The position numbers and the translations under genes are program-made. DNA of 64,000 bases from Venturia oleaginea. Lineage: Eukaryota; Ascomycota; Dothideomycetes; Venturiales; Venturiaceae. The notes under the pieces were generated by a model that had not been told where the DNA came from, made no database searches, and saw only the letters and a program-made list of their open reading frames with translations. Below are positions 52,798 through 64,000 of this stretch, one piece after another. The stretch's first letter is position 1. Each line of letters begins with the position of its first letter. The DNA lies in NCBI GenBank assembly GCA_013176395.1, contig JABMLP010000022.1, positions 372,001-436,000 of the forward strand, in the 5' to 3' direction.

Positions 52798-53328
52798 CTT
52801 GAATGAGCGTCGATGTTGGCGAAGGCAAAAAAAAGTCGTCTGGGAAGAAGCTTACGGGTAGAGGGAGGTTACAGTTGAAATAAATCAATAAGCAGAAACG
52901 GTCGTGTAGGTAATGAGTACCACTGGGAGGCTTAGAGGAAGCGAGGGCGGTGGGACGACCAATCGAGTAAGCAAGTCAGCACTCTAGAGCGCGACTACTG
53001 CAACGGTTACAGCCTTGGTACTGGCTGGCAAGTTTGTGGTATCAGGAGTTGGTGGCGTTTTTGAAATCGTCTGTGTGGTGGTTGAGTAGTGGAAGTGACA
53101 GGAAACGATAGGCTCACTGGGTTGAAATAGGAATGTGGTAGAAATTGGACTCAGATTTCCTTTTTACATGACTTACATTCCGCAAGCACTGCAGAACTCC
53201 AAGGACATGGATCACCTTCGGACATTTAGCTCGACTTCGACTGTGGTGGTACTGGTTCTGCCATGCGTGTCATGGGCAAGCTGTGGATGGAACGCTGGTC
53301 CCTGAATGGCTAATGTTGGCTCGATCGT
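52798..53328. other. Upstream region of the RGS gene
   Basis: No coding signal; probably promoter and leader. Confidence 0.45.
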
Positions 53329-53832
53329 TCATATGAGGCTATCAGTATCTGGCCTAGGGGGAGCTAGAGCTATGGTCGTCAGTCCTTGACGCAACCAATT
53401 ATTGGCGGCATCACGTCCATCGGGAGTGAGCACGCCCACGCCTTGCCCGCCAGAGAGTGGGGAGGCGCTCGAGGCGTGGAGCGGCATGGCTTTTGATAGA
53501 CGATCTTGTCGATATGATGCCAAATGAATTGTTTGCTGATCCCGTCTCCGCAGCCACTGATCATGGCTGAGGAGATCGTGGCTTTGAACACGACTCGGCA
53601 GATCTGTTTCGCCATCGCAAATGGCCCCTGAGGAAGATCCTTGGAGCCATCGCTCTAGACCCGACGGGTCACCATTTCTGCACGCTCGCTGCCGCTTCGT
53701 TACTCTCCTAGTACGGCCAGGGACCATGTTCTGGTAATCTACCTTGCTTTTCATCATAGAGTACCGTATCAATGTACGTCCACGGTCTTCCTCACGCCGA
53801 AAACCTGAGCTGCCTCCACGCTCGACTAACAT
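53329..53832 (-). CDS. Hypothetical protein (167 aa), doubtful
   Basis: An uninterrupted ATG frame of 167 codons, Arg/Gly/Ser/Asp-rich, with no signal peptide, membrane segment or known motif. A second frame overlaps it on the same strand. Composition is that of GC-richer non-coding sequence as much as of a disordered protein. I keep it because of its length. Function unknown. Confidence 0.25.
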   Translation of the reverse strand: MLVERGGSSGFRREEDRGRTLIRYSMMKSKVDYQNMVPGRTRRVTKRQRACRNGDPSGLERWLQGSSSGAICDGETDLPSRVQSHDLLSHDQWLRRRDQQTIHLASYRQDRLSKAMPLHASSASPLSGGQGVGVLTPDGRDAANNWLRQGLTTIALAPPRPDTDSLI

Positions 53833-56176
53833 CTAACGCATTGGTCCCGAATTCAACACGAAACTCTGGCTTCTGACTAGAAAGGAGAAATCAAGTCATA
53901 CCGCTAGGCACATGACAAAGAGGTGACAGCCGCAGGCTGCTTGTATACCCTCGGGAGGCAGACCGAAATCCCAGCCGGATCGTGATCGTATTCAGGGATG
54001 CGTTGAACAATCCCACTCATCCACCCTTCTCCATCTTCACAACCCCGCCATCTCGATCGAGCAACGCCTTTCTTTTTCGTCCAGGATTATTTAGTGATCA
54101 CAAACCCAGGCTGATATGCAGCCTGGGACTTCATCGACATTCTTGCCGCGGTCTGAGAGATGCTGTTTCTCCTAGGTTCGTATCGCGAGCTGGAATAGGT
54201 ACTGGAAGTCGCGGCTGACAATATGAGGAACATATCCCCGCATCATCTCCCTCTTCTATCAATTTGGTAGCATGCATGTTTAATCCACTTTTGCGCCCAT
54301 CTCCGCTATTGTTAGACTCTTCCTTGCAATTTCGAACAATTGAAATCCCCACGAGGACCTTACTGATGGTGTTCCTGGATCGACGAGAGCCCATGGGCGA
54401 GGGAGATCAACAGCTCTTAACCCCGCCATCATCTCAAGAACCAACCAACACCACGTGCTAGCTATTCTGGCCAATTCACTGTCAGCCTGAGTACCCCCGC
54501 AACATCTATGGCATCAACATCGCACGTGGATCCTGTCATTGAGCGGGGACTTGGCCCGTGTTCACGATGCCTCCGCCATGACAGCTTCTCGACTTACCCA
54601 ATCTTCCTCGGTTTCGGCCACGTTCCGCTCCTATCAGTACCATATCCAATCGCATCGTGGGCCATCATCGAAACCATCTACACAACCGAAGCTTCATCGC
54701 TCTCCAGCAGATAACGTCCGGGAACTCGGTCATTTCTCCGCTTAATGAAGAGCTGGAGTGAATCGCGCGTGTTCAATTGAAAACCAGTACTTCAACACGT
54801 TTTAACGATTCCTCGAAAAGGAAGGCCACGAGTGTTTTAATATCCATCTTGAGTCGATAGGGCTTGATACGAAGGCAAAGGACGTCGCGAAAGAAGGCAG
54901 GACAGGTATGGTATTGAAATGATGAATGGAGCTTGGAACGCAAGTTGATCGTAAGCTCATTGTCTCACTATCACTGAGCAACCTCGGACAAAGACTTCTT
55001 TCAATATATTAACCTCAAAAGTAAGATTCCGGACCATCAAGGTGCCCTTGTGGAAGTGTATGCGCATTACCCAGGCTGGTTCAACAGCTTTTCTGTATGT
55101 ATCTCAATCATCTCCAACCATACTCAGCAAAAAGAACAGTACTGCATGCTGACACGACACATGAATATAGCTGAAGCTGTGAGTGCGAAGGAGAAAAGCA
55201 AAGACAATTGACAAAAAAGCTAATACGACACAGACTCGAACTGAAAATTGCAGAAACCCGGAGGTACACGCCGAGAAGAAAAGCCAGGAGTTGAACTCAA
55301 ATGACAGCCGCAAGTTCAAAGTCAAGTGTGGCCCTTTTCACGTCTGTCAGGCGAGCCATTACAAAGTCATTATTGAGTGATTGGTAATGAAGTAGACGAC
55401 TTTGCAGTTGCGTTGGAAGACACTGAGCACCCATACAGCCCGAGCGAAACATTTGACCTTATCAACTGTGGCGTTCCAAGCTGTTCAGGAAGAGCTTGTT
55501 GCCACACCTTCACAGGAGCACAGCATAGCAGTAGCTTAACCCTTCCATCTCCTGTGACACCCTGAGATCTTGCCGACTAAAAATAATAGCTGACTGCATC
55601 CAATTGAACCCGGATTGGAAGGTAGGTGAGGGAAACAATGAACCGATTTAGATATTGTGAAAATGCTGTCTTTACTTATCGTACGGATCGTAGTGAAACT
55701 CCATATACATCAATTCGTCTTTGCGACGGTAAGAATCTGTTGAATAGAGATGTATGGCAGAATTCCAACTAACACTAACATTAACCGTCTAGCCCACTTC
55801 AACCCGTAGTTCACCCTCACGCCGCCTTGGAAGACAGAAACTTCAGACCTCGATTAGAATCAAGTTGTCGAATTCCAGGGACGATCAAAATCGATTCCCA
55901 AAGCCCTTGACCTCCAGGCGTTGTGGATCCAAACCCAGGGCGAGCATGACTGGAGTCCCATCTGCTGAATTATATGTAATGCTACACGAACAACGATAAA
56001 TAATGTAAACTCAGTGTACCCTCCAGAAAACAAAATAAATCGCTATTTTACATTACCCATAAGCGCAAAAAGTAGGATGCTCAAAAATGCAATGCCAAAA
56101 TACCTTACCCAATAATCGGAATATATCACCCTCACTATCCCCGCACAACATCACTCCTCCCCCTCCTCCCCTCGCA
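53833..56176. other. Gene-poor region, possible exon remnants
   Basis: No intact gene is recognised. The stretch 54993-55095 on the plus strand translates to a protein-like sequence (starting DFFQYINLKSKIPDHQ and ending GWFNSFSV) just before a GTATGT donor. A second piece follows at 55377-55565 (NEVDDFAVALEDTEHPYSP). They may be exons or relics of one gene, but I cannot connect or name them. Confidence 0.35.
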
Positions 56177-56575
56177 TCAAACAACAGCCCTAGGCGTACT
56201 CCCAGGACTCAACGCATCCCAAGGAACCTCCCCCATCCCCTCAACCTCCCCAACAACCCCCCCACCCAAACCCCCCCTCCCAACCCCATCCCCACTAGCC
56301 GCTCCCATCGCCATCGCCAAATGCGCACCCTCCCCTCTCCCAAAGCCAGCAGGAGTACCAGAACCCTCACCAACAACGCTCGGTCGCTGCGCCGGTACCT
56401 CGCTAGGCGCGTACATCGTATCTCTCCTCCCCGTAGATGGATCCGTATAATTCACGTCTGAGAAATCCGTCTGGACCTTTTTCATGGCGTGGGGTTTGGA
56501 GGGTTCGTTTGCGCTTGCGCCGGTGGGGTTGTTTTTGGTTGCCGAGGAGGATTCTTTGGAGGATATGCAACCCAT
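56177..56575 (-). CDS. Small lipid-anchored protein with MGC start (132 aa)
   Basis: The ATG at 56575 gives MGCISSKESSS: Gly2 and Cys3 make a dual myristoylation/palmitoylation signal, so the protein should sit on the cytosolic face of a membrane. The frame extends upstream only through a non-ATG leader. The rest is disordered, with KPHAMKKVQTDFSDVNYTDP and TGRRDTMYAPSEVPAQRPS, then a Gly-rich region. No domain is recognised. Similar short MGC-start proteins occur in ascomycetes, but I do not know a characterised function. Single exon. Confidence 0.65.
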   Translation of the reverse strand: MGCISSKESSSATKNNPTGASANEPSKPHAMKKVQTDFSDVNYTDPSTGRRDTMYAPSEVPAQRPSVVGEGSGTPAGFGRGEGAHLAMAMGAASGDGVGRGGLGGGVVGEVEGMGEVPWDALSPGSTPRAVV

Positions 56576-57425
56576 TGTTTCTGTGGTGGATGTGGGAGGT
56601 GGGTTGGGGGATCGTTGCAATGTCAAGACTTAAGAGGGTGATGGGATGTACAAATCACTCCAACAAGTCGCGACGGGAAACGGGAGATGACGGACTCGAT
56701 GCGATGCGCGATATCCCCCGACCGACGATACCAGATAATCGCTGTGAACAGTAGAAAGCCGTCCCTTTGTAGTAGCGACCGCTAAGACAACATCGACGAC
56801 CGAATAACCGAGGAACAGCAAATAAATTGCGAAAAGGTGTCGTAGTCGGAAAGACCTGGAGGAATCGTCAGCGGCGACAGGTCATAAGTATTTCAAGGTC
56901 ATGCTCGGTCTCGGTGACACCATCCCCGCTCAGACGGAGGATGCTACGAGGAGCTTGTGCGTATGAGGCTTGGTTCGTGGGATGCGAGGCTTGGGATGCG
57001 GCTAGTAAACCCACGCCCAGGGTCTAGGTCCGGCGAGGCCGAGCAGAGCAGAGCAGAGCAGAGCAGGGGAATTATTTTTGAGTGGATGATCGGAGTAACG
57101 GTATAGCGTGGCCAATATTTATTAGTAGCACGGGTATGCCATCGCAAGGGGTTCATAAGTCGACCTCTAGCCGTTCGAGGCGGTTGGAAAAATTGCCGGG
57201 GACATCTTTGTACCTCCTTAGGCTGTGCACGCTTTTCGAGGTCGAGGAGATTAGGAAGCTATTTAGATCATGGTTAAGTTAAGTCCAGGTACACATGTAT
57301 CACTGGGTGCAGGTGGACCACAGGACGGTCGATGAACTGTCAAATCGTGAACAATTTGTTTATTTATGGTTTGCCAACCTTCAGATTCTCCAACGAGATA
57401 GCTCCGATAGAAGAAAAGGCTCCTA
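56576..57425. other. Intergenic, with GAGCA microsatellite
   Basis: No gene recognised. About five tandem GAGCA units occur near 57041-57065. Confidence 0.5.
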
Positions 57426-59013
57426 TCAATCTTGAAAGGTGATCGTCTTCGTCCTCAAGAACTCTTGGAAACCCCATTTTGAATTGAATCTTCCCCATCC
57501 CGACTTCTTCGCCCCTCCATGAGGAAGGTCTGGTTCGTCATGTAGAGTCATGTTGTTAATATGAATGGCACTGAGATACATCGTTAGCAATCATGGCTTC
57601 AATCATTTCCCTCCAAGGCACTCACCCAGACTCGATCTGCTTCGCTAGCTTCAACCCTCGGCTCAAGTTTTCTGTAAAGATAGAACCGGTGAGACCGTAG
57701 TCCGTATCGTTTGCTATGCTGACAGCTTCTTCCTCGGTCTCGAAAGGTATCAAAGAGACGCTAGGGCCAAAGCTCTCGGTGTAGAATAGATCCATATTTT
57801 TTTGGACGCCCTCAACAACAATGGGTGCCATGCGAGTTTTGCTGGATTCTTCAATTTTATGATCGCCGTGGATGACCTTTGCTCCCTTAGATACAGCGTC
57901 CTCGATGAGCTTCTTGTTTCTCTCAACACCTGCCGAAGCAACCAAAACAGCTGGCGTGTGAGCAGGAAAGACCGCGCTGATTGTTCCTGTCAAAGCAGCT
58001 CGGAATTCGGAAATGATAGAGCTGTGAACCAGAATCCTCTCTGTTGACATACAGATTTGACCAGACTGCGAACTGTTAGCAATTTGCGAAAGGTTCACAA
58101 CAGTAAACTGGCATACATGGAAGAAGGCTCCCAGAGCACACTTAAAAGCAGCCTGGGAGAGGTCAGCGTCGGCGCACACAATCGCACTCGCCTTGCCGCC
58201 CAGCTCCATGAGACATGGCTTCAAGTTCTTGCCCGCCAGACCAGCAATAACGCTGCCAACATTTGTAGAGCCTGTGAAGTTGACCTTCTTGACAGCAGGA
58301 TGTTCAACCAAGGCCGTAGTGATCTCGACAGCATCCTGTGGCCTATGGTAGATCGTGTTTAAAACTCCAGCTGGCAAGCCAGCCTCTGTGAACAATTGTC
58401 CGAGCACACTAAAACATCGTGGAGAAAGCTCAGAGCCCTTCAAGATGACAGTGTTGCCTGCAGCCAGGGCGAAGATTATTGCGCGTAGACCGAGGGTAAA
58501 CGGCGCATTCCTATCAGCGATTAGCTATGAGCGTCTTGTCGAGCACGGATACCACTACCATGGAGCGATTCCGAGTATTACGCCATATGGCTCTTTGATT
58601 ACGAGAGCGTTCTTTCCTTCCTCATGGCAAATCGGTATCTCGCCCTCCAAAGCGAGAGCGATTTTGCCAGCGACATCCTTAAAGATTTCGGTTGTCATGC
58701 CGATACTAGATTCAGTGAATGCCTCGGTAGCCCCGGTCTCTTTGGTCATATATTCCTGGCATTCTGAGAAGCGCTTCTCCAAAAGGACGCCAGCACGCAG
58801 TATGATATCTCGTCGGAAGTTGGGTTTAGTTCTCGCCCAAGCTGGTAATGCAGCTTCAGCCGCGGCGACGGCTTGTAATGCTTCATCTCTGGAGGCTGAG
58901 GAGCTGGACCAGACTGTTTCCGAGGTAGATGGGCTTACAACTGGAAAAGTTGTTGAGGTTGTGATTTCTTTGCCATTGATCAGGAGCGGGACGATATAGG
59001 ATTCGGAAGCCAT
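57426..59013 (-). CDS. NAD(P)-dependent aldehyde dehydrogenase, salicylaldehyde dehydrogenase-like (477 aa)
   Basis: Oxidises an aldehyde to the acid in the cytosol; the sequence pattern resembles fungal and bacterial salicylaldehyde/vanillin dehydrogenases. Exons 59013-58559, 58510-58117, 58065-57626 and 57570-57426. It starts MASESYIVPLLINGKEI. Motifs: GIAPWNAPF (joined across intron 1), AAGNTVILKGSELSP (cofactor-binding Lys), FTGSTNVGSVIA (Rossmann Gly-rich loop), MELGGKASAIV (catalytic Glu) and SGQICMSTERI (catalytic Cys, created by removing the 51-nt intron 2). Later come TESFGPSVSLIPFETEEEAVSIAND, the GLTGSIFTENL segment and a C-terminal HGGAKKSGWGRFNSKWG. Intron 2 is a multiple of three with no stop. 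Length is normal. No aromatic-degradation partner genes adjoin, so the substrate remains open. Confidence 0.92.
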
Positions 59014-59970
59014 TGCATATGCAGGTATAATTGAGAGGATAACAGGCGTGATTATGCAGTAAGAGGGGTAATAGCGGCGCAGTTCAGTGAGTCGTAGCAC
59101 TTTTCATACAAGCTCCTCATCGGCGTTCGGAGAATCGTGCCGGGAGATAACTCTATGTGACGCTGGGCAATCTAGCGGAGCCAAGGTATTCGTCATGAGG
59201 ACCTAAATTTGCTTCGTCCACCTCCATAGTTTATATACTGGGAGGTGGGTGTATCAGCAGATGTTTGTTGTTAGCCGAACTCCCAGTTTGCGACCTCTGT
59301 GAAATTTCAGGACATTTTAGAGCCTGCATTTTAGCCAGCGCGTCACAACCACGTCTGTGCCATCCATTCTGGTCCACTTCTTGAATCTCCGACTTCCCGA
59401 AAACCAGATAAGGGATATAACATAGGCCTCGCACAGACCAGGGCCTTACGTCACGTTTCATGATGTTCAACGCCAAGTCCATATCGATATAGATGTATCA
59501 TTGTTTATAGATCCTGGAGTCTATCGATACCGATCTCAAAGACAAGCAATACTATTCAACATCAGTTAATATCAGTGGAACACAGCCGATAAGCACACAT
59601 ATAATGCGTCACTTCTAAGCTGTTCGCCGTAAATGGTCGCCTACTTCTTTCAAGTGGCGACGACAGGTTTGAAATGCCATTCGAGTAGATATGTAGCTAC
59701 TCTACAACCAACGCCACAGCTCCCAGAAAACGAAATGACCATTTGATAAAAAGTAACTTCGGTCCGTAAATGCATCACGCTGCTAGTGGTAGTCCTCGAT
59801 CAAACCTAAGAAATCCGTGAAGAAAAGAAACAGATCCTTTACGCGCCGCAAATGCACATGTTCAACCACTGCATTGAAACCATTCGTTGCCGTCCGATGA
59901 TCATCACGTCATTTATCCTCACGCTATCGCCCCTTTCAACATGTTCTAGCTTCCATCATCGGAGCCTGCG
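59014..59970. other. Intergenic, no gene recognised
   Basis: Contains the aldehyde dehydrogenase promoter and the 3' end of the kinase gene; no RNA gene or repeat seen. Confidence 0.5.
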
Positions 59971-62161
59971 CTATGAAATTGAGATATGCTCTCTCAACCC
60001 ACTCGGCTCTGGTCCCTTTTTGCCTCTTCGACCGAGCAAAGTCGCGTTGTCCAAGCTCAGCTCGAATGCACCCTTATTTCGTACCTGTCTCTTTGCGGCT
60101 GCAGCAACAGCAGGAGAATGCTGCCCGTAACCTCGCTGTTCTTCTTGTCGTGGAACGTTGGCCTGGCGAGCTTGGGCAGCGGCGCTAAGGGAAGTGTTAC
60201 GCATCTGTCGCTCCATGCCACTGACGTCGTTCGCTTGGCTCTTTGGTAGCTTGGCAGGCGGATTTTGAGTACTGGAATCATATGCTGTGCTCTCGCCATC
60301 ATCGTCATCGTAATCTTCTTCGTCTAGAGCGTTGAGTGGATTCATCGCGTTTCCGCCACGATAGCCTTGCTTGAAGTTCTTGCGGCGCTTCGCTTCCTCT
60401 TCTTGTCGGTGGACTGCGTATCCAACGTCGAAGACTTCTCGAAGATTGACAGCACCTGGGGATCTGAAGTCTTGACGGCGACCACCAGGCGTTATGGTAT
60501 CATCGAGATAGGCGAAGTTTTGGCGCTGAACGAGCGGTGTAGCGAGCGGCGGCGCGTCAGCAGCAGCATGGGTTTCCTCCTCACTCTCTCGGATCCAAGG
60601 ATGGTTCAAGAATTGCTTGATGTCGTAACGCTTGTCAGGGTCAACGGTCAATAAATGGGAGACAAGATCCTGAGCCGGCTTCGAGATATCATCCCACCAT
60701 GGAGACAAAAACGTGTATTGACCACGGGCCACCTTCTCTGTTAGAGTTTGGATGCTCTCATCGTAAAATGGTGGAAATCCGCAGAGAAGAGTGTACAGCA
60801 CACAGCCGAGAGCCCACATGTCGACGCTCTTCGAATATCGCTCATCCTTGACAATCTCTGGCGCGGTGTAGCCAACGGTACCACACGGCGTCATTGTCTG
60901 GCTGTCCCAAATAACTTTGGAAAGACCAAAGTCGGCAATCTTGATGGTTCCAATTCCACCTGCACCATGACCTTTGATGTACTCACCCTCATCAGCCTTG
61001 TCCTCATCATCGGCGCTCTTCGGCTTTGGGTTCTTTGACTCTACAAAGGGAATCGGGTAGAATAGGAGATTCTCGGGCTTGATATCACTATATGACGTCA
61101 GTTACGTTATCTGCTCGAGATCGCGAGGACATACCGATGAACGACACCAGCCTCTTCGTGCAAGTATTCGAGTGCTTTGGCAACTTGGACAATAACATGT
61201 CGTGAGAGGTCCTCGCTGAAATATGTGAGACGCACAATTTGGTGAAAGAGTTCACCTCCGGGACACAGTTCAAGGATGATGAAGTAATATTGGCGCGACT
61301 CGTGGAAATCGACGAGCCTGACGATGTTTGGGTGGTCGAGCTGTCTCATGATCTGTACCTCTTTGAGAATATTTGCGCGCTGCAATGGGGCTACAAGTCA
61401 GCTCCTACATCATGACAGAAAACGAATGCAAGCAAAAACCTGGCTATGCTATGCAGTTTCGAAGAAATTGTTACGCACATCCACAGTCTTAGGAGCTTTC
61501 TTGCTGAAGTCCGGATGGAGTACGTTATCGCCCTAGGCAGCGTGGTTGGCTAGGTTCGGAAATCGCCCGCGAGGTTTCGAGAGACCAAAGTTTGAGAAAG
61601 ACGGGAGACATGGAAACAGCTTACCTGGCTCGAGTTCATTTCGAACTTCCTGACAACCTTGATTGCGCATTCGTCCTTGTATTGTCCAGTGTTGTCTCTT
61701 GCTCTGTAGACATTGCTGAAAGCGCCGTCGCCCATTTTCTCCAACAATGTCCATCGCTCGAGACCGGGGTACTTTGGAAGTTTACCCTTGCTCTCACGTT
61801 CCTCTGCCACTATCCGCTCTAGCACTGAGGGATCGACTTGCTCGGCGGCGGCTTGTTTCTTTTGCTGGTGTTCAGCAGCTCGTGCAGCGGCGTCTCCTGC
61901 TTTGGCAGCAACATTTTGGTTGTTGACAGCGGCGGCAGAGTATTCGCCGTGGGTAACGTTGCCTGCATGTATAGGCTTGTGGTCGAGCATGTTTGGGTCG
62001 CTTACGGCATAGTGGTGTTGTTGCTGAGCGGGTGAGCCGTACTGATTGTACTTCTGTTGCTGGGCGTGCACAGGTGAGACGTTCGTCGTGGGCTCTGCGT
62101 TGTTCGCTCGTGCCTGCTTGCCGTGGCGGATAAAGTTCTTGAGATTCTGTATGGTACTCAT
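59971..62161 (-). CDS. RCK2/SRK1-type Ser/Thr protein kinase (650 aa)
   Basis: A CAMK-group kinase of the MAPKAP type, acting downstream of the Hog1/Sty1 stress MAPK in yeasts. Exons 62161-61625, 61532-61479 (54 nt), 61379-61135 and 61087-59971. The N-terminus (MSTIQNLKNFIRHGKQARA) and a Gln/Ala-rich part precede the kinase domain: LLEKMGDGAFSNVYRAR (Gly loop), CAIKVVRKFEM (Lys), HPNIVRLVDFHES, then HRDIKPENLLF (catalytic loop, Arg split by an intron) and IADFGLSKVI, with the activation segment GTVGYTAPEIVKDERYSKSVDMWALGCVLY. An insert rich in Asp/Glu/Lys lies between catalytic loop and DFG (SADDEDKADEGEYI). The C-terminal tail has EEEAKRRKNFKQGYRGGN. The 54-nt exon encodes GDNVLHPDFSKKAPKTVD and is the least certain join. 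Confidence 0.92.
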
Positions 62162-63784
62162 GATTTAGCTGGGTTGGGTGACTGGGAGTGGATGGTATTG
62201 TAGGCAGAGGCAAAAGAGAAGGTGCTGGTTGCTGGTGACAAATAATACGTCAACGTTCTCTGAGAACAACACCAAGTGTTTTGGTAGAGTGCGACTATGT
62301 GGGAAGACGGTAGGGAGGTGTTGTGAGGAATTGGGAATTGGAGTGAGTGGGAATTGGGGATATTGCAACGATGAACGCTGTCAACGTGTGGAAGGAAGTT
62401 TGGGCGCTCGATGACGCAGTTGGCGCTGGCGCGAACCCTTCGTCATACGAATCTGATATGGAACGTCCCTCTGCTTCGACAGTGCACAGGAGAGACGTAT
62501 CTTACCTGTTCTTCCACGCCAGTCAGTGCTTGCCTGCTGTCCTTGGTTTGTCCACGAAGACTGAACCATTGACGCACTCGACGCACACTGAAAACACGAT
62601 GGGAAGACTGGGAAGACAAGGTTTTGCACCCGTGGGTGTCTTGGCAAATATGCAGAAATTACTCTTACCTCGATAACTGCCATTTTCTGCTCTGGCCGGG
62701 GTCCCTGAAATCCGTGAGGGCCTGTATCTTCCCTGTGATTCGGTGTTCAACTGCTGGAGTCGTCAATTCGTTTTCTCCCAATGGCGAGCTAAGATCAAAT
62801 TATCGCCCTGGATACAGGACCAAACACGAACAACTTCTGGCAAGATTCTTTTCCAGCGTGCCAAAAGTATCGTGATATCCGAAGAACGGCAAGGCAAGGT
62901 TGACGTACCGACTGTGCTCTGCCGTTTTGATGCGGTGACGTTGGAGGTCGTGAGATTGAGGCAGCGTCCAATCAACGCTGCTGATCTGTGAGACGCCTTC
63001 TCGATGATGTAGGATCACTGGCCAGGGAAGGGAGGAGGGCTGAAACGATGGTCTATCTATGTAAGGGAGTGAGGGAGATGTGTGCGGATCAACAGTAAGT
63101 AGATGCCGGGTGACGAACGAGATCAGGTGTAGAGAAGCAAGACTTCAAGAACAGGGAGGAGACAGCGGCGCAGAAAAAGGAGTTCGCACTTCGCAATGTT
63201 TTGCAGGCGGCGGCAGTGAAAAGGGCCGGACCCGCCGTAAGGTCTCTTGCTAGCCATGTCCTTGCAAAGCAGAATACACTTCCATCTTGCACCATTCGAC
63301 TCAACGTCAGACGGCTGTACACGTTGCTAGCAGCCTCAAAGGGGCTGTATCTATTTCTGTGCCTTCATGGATCGTACGTCTACATTGCCGATAAAACAAA
63401 TACCGTATACACGTCATACTTGTTGCTTTCAGGGTCCTGGTGGGGTAATTTGCTAAGCCCACGTTCCCGTTTGGGAAAGACGCGATACAAAGGTACTGCC
63501 CGAATCATTGAAGAACAACTTCAGTGCCATTGACTGCCTGCCAAAAGAGCTCTCTCTATAGCATGCTTTGCAATAATCCTCCGACTGTTAAACCAGCAAT
63601 TGCCCTCGCTACCAACGATGCGCAGCTAAAACCGGACAGAAAGCCGTCATGGCCCAGCGAAAAACATACGATTCAACGGCCCTGCGTCGCTGCATGATCC
63701 TGAGCGTTCAAAATTTCGACATTCGATTCGACCGAGGAGAGTGACTGGTCACACACTGCATACGGGCAAAAAGAAGTCAAGTGT
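62162..63784. other. Upstream region of the kinase gene, no other gene recognised
   Basis: 1.6 kb with only short motif-free frames on both strands. A long 5' leader of the stress kinase gene, possibly with leader introns, is plausible. Nothing else identified. Confidence 0.45.
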
Positions 63785-63867
63785 CGCCCACGGAGAGACT
63801 TGAACTCTCAACATTGAGATCTCAGTTCCTAAAAGTCTCACGCTCTAGCCAATTGTGCCACGCGGAG
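63785..63867 (-). tRNA. tRNA with 9-nt intron, probably Lys(UUU)
   Basis: The minus strand folds as a tRNA: acceptor 5' CTCCGCG against 3' CGTGGGC (six of seven positions pair, counting G-U), D arm around AATTGGCTA, anticodon stem TGAGA/TCTCA, 5-nt variable loop, and a T arm GAGAG-TTCAAGT-CTCTC with a canonical T loop. Between the anticodon stem halves lie 16 nt; placing an intron of 9 nt (GGAACTGAG) after position 37 leaves the loop CTTTTAA with anticodon TTT, that is lysine. One acceptor mismatch (C1-C72) and one D-stem mismatch are odd, so the isotype, or whether the gene is functional, is not fully certain. Confidence 0.7.
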
Positions 63868-64000
63868 TTATACGGCCATTAACCTAGAAGATCTGAAGTG
63901 CTTGAATCGTTGCCAAAAACACTTGTTTGGGTGAGCATGCTTGTCAGTTTGTTCATGTCGTGCAGAAACTGAGATCTAGTGGGGCTCTGCTTAAGTGGCT
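63868..64000. other. Right edge, nothing recognised
   Basis: The last 133 bp contain no recognised feature. Confidence 0.5.

Noticed and set aside
63201..63533. 110-codon plus-strand frame near the right edge
   Set aside because: No recognisable motif or splice structure; composition not convincing.
1..64000. CRISPR arrays, rRNA genes or a secondary-metabolite cluster
   Set aside because: No spaced direct repeats, no rRNA-like sequence, and no PKS/NRPS/terpene synthase genes next to the P450 or aldehyde dehydrogenase.

Overview
The window is nuclear DNA of a filamentous ascomycete (Pezizomycotina; the class is not certain). Short GT-AG introns of 45-75 nt with CTAAC/CTRAC-type branch sites, a HET-domain relic, a Tad-like LINE, Fot1/pogo and Tc1/mariner DNA transposons, and fungal-type housekeeping genes all fit this. 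Exon joins were worked out by eye from splice signals and conserved protein sequence; no alignment was run.

Left third (1-21.4 kb): gene-poor and rich in mobile elements. A solo LTR (3819-10452) carries a full-length 5.9-kb LINE inserted into it. The LINE has two intact ORFs overlapping as ATGA and 14-bp target-site duplications. A second copy of the same LTR lies inverted at 20671-21365 and shows what the LINE target looked like before insertion. A 3.0-kb pogo-like element (16093-19135) has 48-bp terminal inverted repeats and a frameshifted transposase. That transposase is further interrupted by a 189-bp solo LTR, and an antisense LINE scrap and a 353-bp tandem duplication follow it. The host genes here are an aquaglyceroporin and a two-repeat SMP-domain protein with a mitochondrial-type leader.

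Middle (22-41.5 kb): the SNF1 kinase beta subunit, a small membrane protein, a 7-TM receptor-like protein, KAE1 (tRNA t6A synthesis) divergent from the DRG1/RBG1 GTPase, a tartrate dehydrogenase-type enzyme divergent from a D-glycerate 3-kinase-like P-loop kinase, a decayed HET gene, and FYV10/GID9 of the GID ubiquitin ligase. The dehydrogenase gene carries a whole Tc1/mariner element inside its first intron, with the exons still in frame. The dehydrogenase and kinase could act in sequence (meso-tartrate to D-glycerate to 3-phosphoglycerate).

Right third (42-64 kb): a large AT-hook, Pro/Gln-rich protein divergent from MTC1; a UPF0390 protein; a soluble bacterial-type cytochrome P450 with an unusual I-helix; a RAX1-like RGS membrane protein; a small MGC-start lipid-anchored protein; a salicylaldehyde dehydrogenase-like ALDH; an RCK2/SRK1-type stress kinase; and a tRNA with a short intron at the right edge. 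Signalling proteins (SNF1 beta, SRK1-like kinase, RGS protein, 7-TM protein) are frequent, but they are scattered among unrelated genes and no secondary-metabolite cluster is evident.
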